From NCBI GenBank assembly GCA_950097015.1, contig CATNEN010000001.1:15245001-15309000 (forward strand): a stretch of 64,000 bases of DNA. Reading direction: 5' to 3'. Each line of letters begins with the position of its first letter. Positions within the stretch are counted from its first letter, which is position 1. A program made the position numbers and the translations under genes. Source of the DNA: Macrostomum hystrix. Lineage: Eukaryota; Platyhelminthes; Macrostomidae. The notes under the pieces are model-generated. The model had not been told where the DNA came from and made no database searches. It was given only the letters and a program-made list of their open reading frames with translations. This document shows positions 1-9,859 of this stretch, one piece after another.

Positions 1-580
1 AGTCTTTAAAAGGCAAGGTTTTTTCACCCAGTGCTTGGTGCTTCAAAATTCAGATCGAGTTGTCGTAGCTGAAATCTTAGTAAAGGGGAAGCTATTTGTA
101 TCTTTTAGCGAAACGTAACTCAGTGCTCCAGTCAAACCAGCTGTCAAATAACAACAGCATCAATAAATAATTGAGTGAAATGCGAGGGAAGATTCCTGGA
201 AAATTCATAACAATAAGTTCGAGTATAACAAAGATGAATTATAGATTGCGAGAATATTGAGAATTAAGTTGATGATTACTGTTCTAAAATAGATAAATAG
301 CAAAATAAATGTTATACTCGTATACTGGTACGAGTGAGATTTTCTTTGCGAAATGGAATTTTCTGGAAAGATGAGGAATTTGACTTTGTGAATCAATTAG
401 CGAAATTTCTAGAATGTACATAAACGGAAGAGAATCGCGAAACGCTACAAAACGCTACAGAAGTCATTTTATTTCATATATTTAGTTGAGGTTTTTGTAG
501 CTCGCATTAGACGCAAAGAGCAGCTAATGTTGAATAACAAAATTTGACAATATTTACTAGCTAGGTTAGGTTGAATTGAC
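1..580. other. AT-rich sequence, no gene seen
   Basis: It could be intron of the gene whose first exon ends at 590. No repeat array and no supported exon was found. Confidence 0.4.
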
Positions 581-589
581 TTGACTTAC

Positions 590-698
590 CACCATCGATA
601 GATATGAAAGAGGAGTCTTCCATCTGGGCGATGACAGTGGAGTCAACGCGAATGCTTTCATCTCGGATCAGATATGAATGTACCGCTGCGTCTGACAT
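590..698 (-). CDS. first coding exon of an unidentified gene
   Basis: An ATG at 698 opens 36 codons plus one base, ending at a clean donor (GTG|GTAAGT at 590/589). The peptide starts MSDAAVHSYLIRDES and ends with ISIDG. The exon is GC-richer than its AT-rich surroundings, as are the other real exons here. I see no convincing next exon between 1 and 580, so the gene probably continues past the left edge. The family is not recognised. A chance open stretch next to a good donor is possible because the exon is short. Confidence 0.5.
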
Positions 699-1230
699 TC
701 CGAAGCTGTGAAAATACTTTGACAGCTGACAGCTATATGCAAATACTCTTTGTGACTTAAAATTTTCAATTTCTGAAAAAAGGCAATGCTTTCATTATAG
801 CACTGTGGTATCTTGGCTTGTTCATACCTTTATTCAATGCATGTGCTGCATATGCGTCATTAGATAAGAGTATTTCTGCCCATACTAAAATGTTGCTTGT
901 TACCCTACTCTCTGTTTCTAGACAGTCGCACAGTTTCTTATCTACGAAAAAATTTTCAAATCGGTGAAGCTTTTATCGACTTTCTAGCTAATTTCTCATA
1001 GGCTAAACTGTTAAGCTGTCTGGCAGAGATTTCTTGACACAAAATGCATTATCTGAATTTTCAAGAATAACAATTTCGCTTCTCGACAGCTTCATGCTCT
1101 CCGTATTAAAAGGCTCCTCCGCGCTTTATCGGTTAACCAGCATTCTTTGTCACCATTAAATAATATACCCTGATTTCTTCTTTGCTGGTGTTTTTTTCTC
1201 GTAGCTTCAATCGATATTATATTTATCTAA

Positions 1231-1590
1231 GGAGAGACGGAAAGATAAAGAAACGGAGGGAAATGGAGGGAGACAGGGGGTGGAGGGACACGGAGGTAGA
1301 CATGGGGTGGAAAGAGATGTAGGTAGACATGGGGTGAAGGGAGAGGAGGGAGATGGAGGTAGACAGGGGACGAGGAAGACAATTGGGTAGACAGGGGGAG
1401 GAGTGAGATGGAGGTAGACAGGGGGAGGAGGGAGATGGAGGTAGACAGGGGGAGGAGGGAGACGGAAGTAGACAGGGGGAGGAGGGAGACGGAAGTAGAC
1501 AGGGGGAGGAGGGAGACGGAAGTAGACTTGGGGTGGAGGGAGAGGAGGGAGATGGAAGTAAACAGGGGAAGGAGGGAGACGGAAGACCAC
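1231..1590 (+). repeat. 27-bp minisatellite, array A
   Basis: The unit contains GAGGTAGACAGGGGGAGGAG. Open frames on both strands here have a 9-residue period, which follows from 27 = 3 x 9, so they are not evidence of a gene. The array is directly followed at 1591 by a sequence (CCACAGCGGACGGTCAGG) that recurs at 3499. Confidence 0.95.
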
Positions 1591-1729
1591 AGCGGACGGT
1601 CAGGTCAAGTGGGGAATAACTTTTTGGAGCTGCTGAGCTGGACTCCCCAGTTTGCTGCCTGTCACCTGCTCAAGTTATTAGTCTGCGTATGATTGTTGGT
1701 GAATGTGTGATTGCATATGATTAGTGAAA

Positions 1730-2091
1730 TCTAATAATAATAATTGCAGGAGGGCTGCGGGCAATGGTACATCATTTGGTGACACTAGACCCGCAGCCAG
1801 CGAGAAGGCATTTCTGCCAATTTCGCTGAGTACACACGCACACAGATACCGTACGCAGCCATAAGCTCACATGTGTGTACATCTGCCCTGACTTCAGGTA
1901 CACACTCACTCATCGTCAGGCAGTGTAAACTTTCACTGTGCCTTGGAGGTTGACCCTGGCACTTAAATTGCACGACAAGCCCCCAAGCCTTCTCTCCGCG
2001 TGTGCGCTCCAAATTAATGTGGCCTCGCCGCAGAATCGAGCTCAGGGACCTTGGTGCGAGAGGCAAACACATGGTAACCGCTCGGCCACTC
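1730..2091 (-). mobile_element. tRNA-derived SINE, copy 1
   Basis: Read on the minus strand, the element begins with a tRNA-like head: an A-box-like GTGGCCGAGCGGTTA near 2090 and a B-box-like GCTCGATTC near 2035. This resembles a Ser/Leu tRNA start. About 280 bp of body follow, and it ends in a short (ATT)n tail around 1730-1745. Related copies lie at 3690-3935, 24190-24345, 57970-58112 and 59100-59170. Its head abuts the 27-bp array at 2092. Confidence 0.7.
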
Positions 2092-2452
2092 CCCCCTCTG
2101 TCTACCTCCATCTCCCTCCTCCCCCTGTCTACCTCCATCTCAATCCTCCCCCTGTCTACTTCCGCATCCCTCCTCCCCCTATCTAACTCAATCTCCCTCC
2201 ACCCCTTGTGTACCTCCATCTCCCTCCTCCCACTGTCTACCTCCATCTCTCTCCTCCCACTGTCTACCTCCATCTCCCTCCACCCCCTGTGTACTCAATC
2301 TCCCTCAACCCGTCTACTTCCGCATCCCTCCTCCCCCTGTCTACCTCCATCTCCCTCAGCCCTCTGTCTACCTCCATCTCCCTCCTCCCACTGTCTACCT
2401 CCATCTCCCTCCTCCCACTGTCTACCTTCATCTCCCTCCACCCCCTGTTTAC
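2092..2452 (-). repeat. 27-bp minisatellite, array B (inverted)
   Basis: Same 27-bp unit as arrays A and C but in opposite orientation (plus strand reads CTGTCTACCTCCATCTCC). It starts exactly where the SINE head ends. Confidence 0.95.
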
Positions 2453-2459
2453 CTCTGAA

Positions 2460-2799
2460 CCATTTTGGAAACAATAATTGGAAAATAAGTTTGGAAATTG
2501 CATTTTGAAGATTGGATGAACGCCCCTGAAGTCCCCTAATGGACCCGAGACCGTAACTTCAGGCCGATGTCGACCAGGCCGGGACAGGGGACAAGACTCT
2601 AAAGAGCGCTCATTGGATTGCAGGACATCCCCGAACTCCCCTACAGACCCTCACACCAAAGAACGACACGGGAACTGAACCCTCTCAAGCCGACTCACGG
2701 GACCCGAGCGAACCTGGTTAAGGGGCCCATGGGCTCGAGAGGATGCTCATGCATCTTAAAGGATATTTGAAGTTTGTTTAGAAGTGAGTGAACACCCCA
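2460..2799. other. unique spacer between 27-bp arrays
   Basis: GC-rich low-copy sequence with no supported exon. It may be part of the composite repeat around it. Confidence 0.3.
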
Positions 2800-3243
2800 G
2801 GGAGGAAAGAGATGGAGGTAGACAGAGGGAGGAGAGAGATGGAGGTAGACAGGGGGAGGAGGGATGTGGAAATAGACAGGGAGAGGAGGGAGATGGAGGT
2901 AGACAGGGGAAGGAGGGAGATGGAGGTAGACAGGGGGTGGAGGGAGATGGAGGTAGACAGGGGGAGGAGGGAGATGGAGGTAGACAGGGGAAGGAGGGAG
3001 ATGGAAGTAGACAAGGGGAGGAGGTAGATCGAGGTAGACAGGGGGAGGAGGGAGATGGAGGTAGACAGGGGAAGGAGGGAGATGGAGGTAGACAGGGGAA
3101 GGAGGGAGATGGAGGTAGACAGGGGGAGGAGGGAGATGGAGGTAGACAGGGGGAGGAGGGATGCGGAAGTAGACAGGGGGTGGAGGGAGATGGAGGTAGA
3201 CAGGGGGAGGAGGGAGATGGAGGTAGACAGGGGAAGGAGGGAG
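2800..3243 (+). repeat. 27-bp minisatellite, array C
   Basis: Same unit and orientation as array A, with several variant units. Its open frames in multiple frames are periodic and not coding. Confidence 0.95.
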
Positions 3244-3497
3244 GGGAGGGTGAGTATATGTGAAGACAATTAGAGAGAGTGGCGAGTAGGGAGAGGAGAG
3301 GTTAAGTTGATAGCAGTAAGCGGAGGTGAGAGTTAGGGGTTGAGTGCAGGGCAGAGTCAGAACGGTCGGCTGATCCGTTTTTCCGAGCGTGCGTTTGCAT
3401 GTCAGAGACGTTTGCACGCCCTTAGGATAAACAGATCATAGTTGTTAGATTAAATGATCTCGTATGTTCCAAAAATGGACACTGTGGATTGATACTT

Positions 3498-3935
3498 CCA
3501 CAGCGGACGGTCAGGTCAAGTGGGGAATAATTTTTTGGAGCTGCTGAGCTGGACTGCCCAGTTTGCTGCTAGGCCAGCAAACTATTGTCAGACTGCGTTT
3601 TGCCCATGACAGCTGGGGCTGTCACCTGCTCAAGTTATTAGTCTGCGTATGATTGTTGGTGAATGTGTGATTGCATATGATTAGTGAAATCTAATAATAA
3701 TAATTGCAGGAGGGCTGCGGGCAATGGTACATCATTTGGTGACACTAGACCCGCAGCCAGCGAGAAGGCATTTCTGCCAATTTCGCTGAGGTCTCACATT
3801 TCCTGAGTACACACGCACACAGATACTGTACGCAGCCATAAGCTCACAGGTGTGTACATCTGCCCTGACTTCAGGTACACACTCACTCATCGTCAGATGC
3901 GAGAGGCAAATACATGTTAACCGCTCGGCCACTCA
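3498..3935 (-). mobile_element. SINE copy 2 with flanking duplicated segment
   Basis: Positions 3498-3780 match 1591-1800 closely, apart from a roughly 50-bp extra block near 3572-3620. The SINE body and tRNA-like head follow to about 3935. Part of the body present in copy 1 (about 1915-2050) is deleted, so the sequence jumps from CATCGTCAG to the head. The next sequence, GGTGTACAGGTATG at 3941, recurs at 5814. Confidence 0.65.
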
Positions 3936-3989
3936 CCCCCAAGGTGTACAGGTATGTTTGAGATTATGAGGCGTGTGTGAGCCTTGCAC

Positions 3990-5110
3990 GATTGTGCTGT
4001 AAGCTGCACCTTCGCTAAGATCACTGATTGTGCCACTATGCACTTTTCAGCGGTCAGGTTTGCCAGCAACCCATTTTGTGTTGTCTGGCTCTCGGCTTAG
4101 TCCTGGAGACCGCTGATTGGCTGGCTGCCAGCTCTATGTCAGCTCTGCGAGCCATGCCCGGCCCTGCCCCCACACCTTCTAACCCCGCTCTGATTAGCTG
4201 GAGGAGCCATCGCTTTTTCAGCTTCACCGCATTTTTCAGGTAAACAAGCATAATATTCAAGCGCTCATCTCTACTGATAGTACATACTGAGAGACATTTA
4301 TGATTCTCTTCGAAATTGCTGACTTTAAAAGCTGTCTTTTCCCGATTTGATGAGAGCTGAGAGCAAGCTCCACCTGTTGTCCCCACGGTCAAGCCATCTG
4401 TAGCTGTTGTAGATTGTTATTAAAAAAATATTTTTTTAACTGCAAGCAACGCATTTTCTTGCGGTGGTTGCTGTCAATCTGACCTGTGCCTCAGGTAGAG
4501 AAAAGACATCTGTAAGAATTAGCTATAAAACAAATTCTACTCTCGCATATCCCGTTGGAAAAGTTATGCACCTGCGTAGGCATAAAAGGTAAACGAGGTG
4601 AACAAAAGAGGCACTTAAGCGGTCTCGTATTTCTTGCGTGTTTTGAAACTGCATATTAGTGAGTGCACCTTTTGTGCCGAAATTTCACCAATATTCTTAA
4701 AAGGAGGCATGAAAGGTGCACAATCGGTGAAGCGGTCAATTTAGGGGGCTTACAATTTAGGCACGGCAGTTGCACAGGAGTGCCCACTGAAGGGGCACTG
4801 AAAGCGCATGAAATTGTGCGTAAGGTGCGTAAGGTGTACATGTACGGCGTAAATAGTTGCACTGGAGGTGCATTGCAGTGGCACGAAAGGTGCGTTTAAT
4901 GCGAGTTAGAGGCACGAAAGAGGCCACTTGTAGGTTCATCGCAATGCTGCTTCGAGCTGTTCGGCTCGGCCTCGGGAACTTAGACAGTCGGAAAGTTAAA
5001 AGTCAGAACGATTTGATTTTGTTAATGAAACTAATGTACGAGTACGAGTACAAGTACTATAATATGCGCACTGCGCAGAGTTCTGTGGGTGACATTGAAC
5101 TTCACTTTCA
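3990..5110. other. intergenic or intronic; GC-rich block then irregular GGTGCA-rich stretch
   Basis: 4050-4240 is GC-rich, contains a CCAAT box in reverse (GATTGGCTGG at 4115) and ends at a donor-like CAGGTAAAC. It could be a promoter or an exon; I cannot decide. 4560-4960 repeats GGCAC/GGTGCA/GAAAG motifs irregularly. Confidence 0.3.
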
Positions 5111-5115
5111 TTTAT

Positions 5116-5505
5116 TCAGCAGATAAACTCAGAAGATTCTTCAGCAACTTCATCGTCGGCTGTTGCGGCTTCCGCGGTTTGATGATCGGCGGCTTCTGCA
5201 TCATCGGCCGATGACTGGCCGGCTGGCTGTCTTTTGGGCTGCTTCTCGGCGGAGGGTGGCGGTTGAGTTTTCCGCATGCGCAGCTCTCGAAGCCGCCGGA
5301 AAGCCGTTGTCACCAGCGGCTCGCTATTCGGTAACTTTGCCTCCGTGCGCAAGTAACTTGCCGCAGCCGAGCATTTGGTGGCAGGCACTCGTGGGGCGTT
5401 GCTGCGGCCACTGGAAGTGCAGCTGCGTAGCTCGTCCTCCGTAAAGACGGTCTCTTGGCCCTCTCTGTCCCTCCGGGCCCAGAGATCATTTATAAACAGG
5501 TTTTT
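5116..5505 (-). CDS. probable 3'-terminal exon of an unidentified gene
   Basis: An open frame of about 130 codons on the minus strand ends in TGA that overlaps a polyadenylation signal by one base (TGAATAAA, 5118-5111). It is GC-rich and compositionally like the real exons. The N-terminal part reads FINDLWARRDREGQETVFTE; the C-terminal part is rich in Ala, Glu and Asp. An in-frame stop lies just above 5505, so a splice acceptor is needed between there and about 5400, and I cannot fix it. I do not recognise the family. The combination of composition, length and the AATAAA signal is the evidence. Confidence 0.5.
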   Translation of the reverse strand, partial: KNLFINDLWARRDREGQETVFTEDELRSCTSSGRSNAPRVPATKCSAAASYLRTEAKLPNSEPLVTTAFRRLRELRMRKTQPPPSAEKQPKRQPAGQSSADDAEAADHQTAEAATADDEVAEESSEFIC

Positions 5506-5727
5506 TTAAATACTAGTTAACTCAGCTGCCAGCAATTAAGGAGGCGGTCTGAGTAACTAAGATAAAAATCCAAACTTTTTACAACTCTTTTTGATGCATG
5601 AGCATCTTTTCGAGCCCTTTCTGGTCCTCTCTCCAGGACCGAGCATGTCCCGTGAGTTGTTTGAGCAAGGCAGCTAGCTCATGGGGGTCAGTTCCCGTCT
5701 CGTGCTTGCAGCTGGGCCTCTGGGGGC

Positions 5728-5812
5728 GCCCTCTGTCTACCTAAATCTCCCTCCACCCCCTGTCTACTTCCGCATCCCTTCCCCTGTCTACCTTCATCTT
5801 CCTCCTCCCCAT
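5728..5812 (-). repeat. 27-bp minisatellite fragment
   Basis: About three units of the array A-C repeat, orientation as array B. It is followed by GGTGTACAGGTATG at 5814, the sequence that also follows SINE copy 2 at 3941. Confidence 0.85.
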
Positions 5813-5889
5813 GGTGTACAGGTATGTTTGAGATTATGAGGCGTGTGTGAGCCTTGCATGTTTGTGCTGTAAACTGCGCCTTCGCTACG

Positions 5890-8380
5890 TCAGCTGCACA
5901 TCTGGCCGATTCGAGGCTTAGTTTCTACAAGCTAGTCTTTGCTCTACAAGTTAATCAAGTTGCGGTAGTATCAACGGTGACGCTTCCTAAACTAATTGCT
6001 TAAACTGAAATGAAATCTACTGAAATGAAATGAAACAATCTATCAGTTTCAGTTTCAAATACTGGATTTATTGTACAACCTGCATTTTCCCGCTATTATC
6101 AGTATATCTCGTTGCTTTTCGATGTTGTTATAATTTCCTTTAAAATAAATAAATATTCTTTTATTTGTGGTCTCGTTCACTATAGATGAAAGATGGTCTT
6201 CTTCTTGCGTTTGCTTACTTGCTTTTTTCTTGTTTCGCAGTCGTAACATTTTTCGGTAAATACTATCGGAGCGACTAATGAAATATAAATCGTTAGCGAA
6301 GCGGATTTCCAACCCAGTATCAGTAGCGCAACATTTAAAGTCCCTTACAAGTTAGTCCTTACAAGATAGCGCGCGTTCCTAATTTCATATAAAAAAGTAA
6401 CTCATTTCTAATAACTCTACTTACAGATACTAATCTATGAGTATATGTAATAAACAAAAGTAAAGTTGGAGATTATAAATATAGAAAACTTAATTATTAG
6501 AACGAACGTGACTATGTACAAAAAGTAACTGTTTTGTTTAAATATTTGATCTAAATAATGACGGAAGAGCAAAGTGTTTCGAGGAAAGTTAAGCAATTAA
6601 TGCTTAATAAGCAATAAATAGCTTAAAAACTAGCTTTGAAGCAACCACTAATTGCTCAAAAATAATTTTTAATTCAACATTGTTATAATATAAGTATTTA
6701 TATATTTATATACATATAAATACTTCTTATCATCTATATATATATGCTTAATTAACCTATGTCAATAAATGTAAATGCATCTTGAGCAAAAATGAACAAT
6801 GTAATGAATAATGATTTGTAATTCTGTTAAAACCAGAGTGATTTCGTATTTTTAATCAATGATGAGCATGTAACACTTAGAATTAATGCCATCCTTCAAA
6901 ACACTACAGCATTATTCTGCACTTTTTAACAGAAGTTTATAACAATGTTCTGTTATTTGTAATATTCATCACAACACAATACTGATTTAAGTAGAAGTAA
7001 CGTTTTTCTTTGTGGACTTGTTAGAATAAGAGCCCAAAAACTATAATTTTCTAGAGCCTTGCATTTTACAGTATTTGTAGTAAAGCACTATGACATGAGT
7101 ACGAATGTAGGCCCATTCAAGACAGGTACAACTGCAAATATTGATTATTAAATGTCCACCAGCAATGAAATAAAATGCTTCATTTCTAACTTTATTCTTA
7201 AAATCCCTAGGCCTATATCCTATTTTAAGCCCTATATGCCCTGTATTTATATGTTTTTTAGGGTAATCTATTATCAACCAAACAAGAATGTGTAATGTTT
7301 TTAACTTCAAACCTAAGCTACATATTTTCTGTTTAAGATATGATGATAAATCAACAGCCAAGTTATCTTTCTAAGAAGTATCTGCTTTTGCTATTTTGTC
7401 AAGTAGAAAAAAAATTATTCCTGCTTTTCATCTAAAACCGAACAATGATTTTCATGTATCTTCAAACCAAACAGAGAATTTGAGGTGCAGTTTTACAATT
7501 GGAGTGAGTGGTTTAATCTTATTTTAAGGAGTGAACTGTCATGAATTATGTCATTTGAAAGCATTTTTCATGCTCTAAAAATAACTACATGGTCATTTAA
7601 TTGGCAAGCAACCACATACAATCTTCATCTAAAGTACATACTGAAAAAATGTTGTTAAAAAGTATGCTTTTGCAATAAAAATTTCTACTGAAACGTCAAT
7701 ATCTTTCTTTCCTCTTAATGCTTCATTGCATGTCATGCCTAGCTTGTAGATAATTTCTTTGACCTATCAAATTAGTTGTCTGTGAAACACAATAGCTTGT
7801 TTCTGTCTTGTATAAGACCAAAGAAGGAGTCAAAATTCTTGTTTGGTTTTGAAGATAACATTGTTCAGTTGATGATACTTTACCCTAAGTCTAAACTGGC
7901 AAAACAAGCCAAAAATAAAAAACTAGAGTAAGTCAAAACAATAAGTTATGTTGTATTTTTTATTATGTAAATAATATTTTATAGTACAATTGTAGAACTG
8001 GAAAAATAGTTAACCTACTAATTAGGGTTAGAAATAAACTGAAAATGACTAATTCTATGTAATCTAGATGTTATATTACATCTTGACTTATTTACTTTTG
8101 GATACTTAGGTCTAAACTCTGAAATCAACTTGACACCTAGCAGAATATCTACATGTTATTGAGGCTGCCAAGTATTTCTCTGCCTATGCTTTTCAGTGCT
8201 ACCATTTCTGTGCCCACTCTGGCTTTCTGGAATCTTTTAGGATTTTTGTGTATTTTTACTTACCTAAACATTAATATTCATTGACTGATGCCTTTTTATT
8301 TATTGCTGTAGTGTTATTTTGTTTTTCAACATTCTTAGTGTCATTTTTTATCTGCTGGCTGGCCACATAGGCATTATACA
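5890..8380. other. AT-rich gene-poor sequence
   Basis: No supported exon, array or element was found. Short open frames here (for example 6055-6312 and 7041-7361) are AT-rich and have no splice context or recognisable domain. Confidence 0.4.
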
Positions 8381-8384
8381 AAAC

Positions 8385-8621
8385 CATACATGCGCAACCT
8401 CCCAAATCTTAGCTGGCCATGTGACTAAGTTTTTGCTCTATTTATGACTTAGTTTGCTCTCATTTGCTCTCTTTTTCTCTCCCCTTTTTCCTTTTCTTCA
8501 CGCCTTCCTTTTTTGTCCCTTGGTCCCCCTTTGATTTTTTTGCGCTTGGTCGATTGGTTTTTGCGACTTACCTTGCTTGGCACTCGTTTCGGCCAGTTTG
8601 GCCGGGTGTTGCGCATGTATG
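8385..8621 (+). mobile_element. hAT-like MITE, copy 1
   Basis: 237-bp non-coding element bounded by 14-bp inverted repeats CATACATGCGCAAC / GTTGCGCATGTATG. The flanking octamers TACAAAAC and TATGAAAC match at 6 of 8 positions, compatible with an aged 8-bp target duplication. The body is strongly strand-asymmetric (pyrimidine-rich on plus). It is inverted relative to the second copy 130 bp away. Confidence 0.75.
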
Positions 8622-8751
8622 TATGAAACTCGCAGTCTTGCAAATAATGCCTTGATGCTCTATTGAAACAAGATGGAGGTTGATTATTTTGTTTATGTCT
8701 AGGCATGTCCTATCTGCAGAAGACACAAGGCTATGATGATAGGCAACAATC

Positions 8752-9032
8752 CATACATGCGCAACACCCGGCCGACCCGGCCGAACTGGCCGGGTGAAAC
8801 GAGGGCCAAGCAAGGTAAGTCGCAAAAACCAATTGACCAAGCGCAAAAAAATCAAAGGGGGGACCAAGGGACAAAAAAGGAAGGCGTGAAGAAAAGGAAA
8901 AAGGGGAGAGAAAAAGAGAGCAAATGAGAGCAAACTAAGTCGTAAATAGAGCAATGAAACGAACTAAGTCTCAAATGAGAGCAAAAACTAAGTCGCACGG
9001 CCGGCTAAGATTTGGGAGGTTGCGCATGTATG
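8752..9032 (-). mobile_element. hAT-like MITE, copy 2
   Basis: 281-bp relative of the element at 8385, in opposite orientation and with the same 14-bp terminal inverted repeats. It is flanked by a perfect 8-bp direct repeat CAACAATC (8744-8751 and 9033-9040), the size expected of hAT transposition. It carries about 44 bp more than copy 1, apparently an internal duplication around 8940-8985. There is no coding capacity. Confidence 0.85.
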
Positions 9033-9040
9033 CAACAATC

Positions 9041-9843
9041 TCACAGTCACCCCCTTGGTAGATTTTGTGTAATACTAGGCTTGCAGCATGCTATTGCACT
9101 GTCGTGGACTGGATGAACTTCTGTTGTGATATCTGCTGCCAATACCTGATTGATCATTCAATGTAGCTTGTAGGCCCTAGAACTGAGGTGGACATTGTCA
9201 AGTCAAAATACTTTCACAAAAATTACAAGGAGGGTCACTAGGTACTCCAAATGGTTAAATGTGGCACTTGAAAGGCCATAATGGTACTGGTACTGAACTG
9301 CAATGCTTGGGTAATACTTTTTTCAGCTAATAATTGTTCATGTTTTCCTAACTAAATACATTTGTGTAAATAATATACAGTTCTTGCAATAATCAGTATT
9401 TCAGTATTCTTTATGCTTCTGTATTTTCTTGATAAGTCCAGTGTTTGTCTTAATGCCAGGGAAACACCAATAAATAAAAAAATAATCTTATTGGTATGGA
9501 TACTATTATAATTTTGTTCATTTGATATAAAATTCTGTTTCATGTTTTAAGGTGTCAGTTAAAATAAAATTTAAACTTGAGAGTTCTAATAGATATCAAA
9601 GTTATGTGGTATTATGGGATGTATTGGCACATTAATGGCACCAGTTAACAATTTTTAGACATCTTATTATCTCTTGCATTTTTATGTATTTCAGAAATTT
9701 CACCTGCTTGAACTTTTGTGTAATTTTGTATTGCTTATTTAAAGTAAATGTAAAGTAAATTCAAAGGCATTTGAGCTAATTTATATAGACAAGTTTTTGA
9801 GTTATTTTTAATGTACAAGAACATTAACACTGATAAATTTCAG
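9041..9843. other. AT-rich sequence upstream of zinc-finger coding exon
   Basis: Probably intron or promoter of the zinc-finger gene. A 3' splice site (TTTCAG) ends at 9843. Confidence 0.4.
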
Positions 9844-9859
9844 CAAAAAGCTACAAAGA

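Noticed and set aside
1207-3417. Pro-rich and Arg/Glu-rich open frames
   Set aside because: These are translations of the 27-bp repeat in different frames and strands.
4028-4243. Exon-like GC-rich block between acceptor-like and donor-like signals
   Set aside because: It has open frames on both strands, no recognisable protein and CCAAT-type motifs. A promoter explains it as well as an exon.
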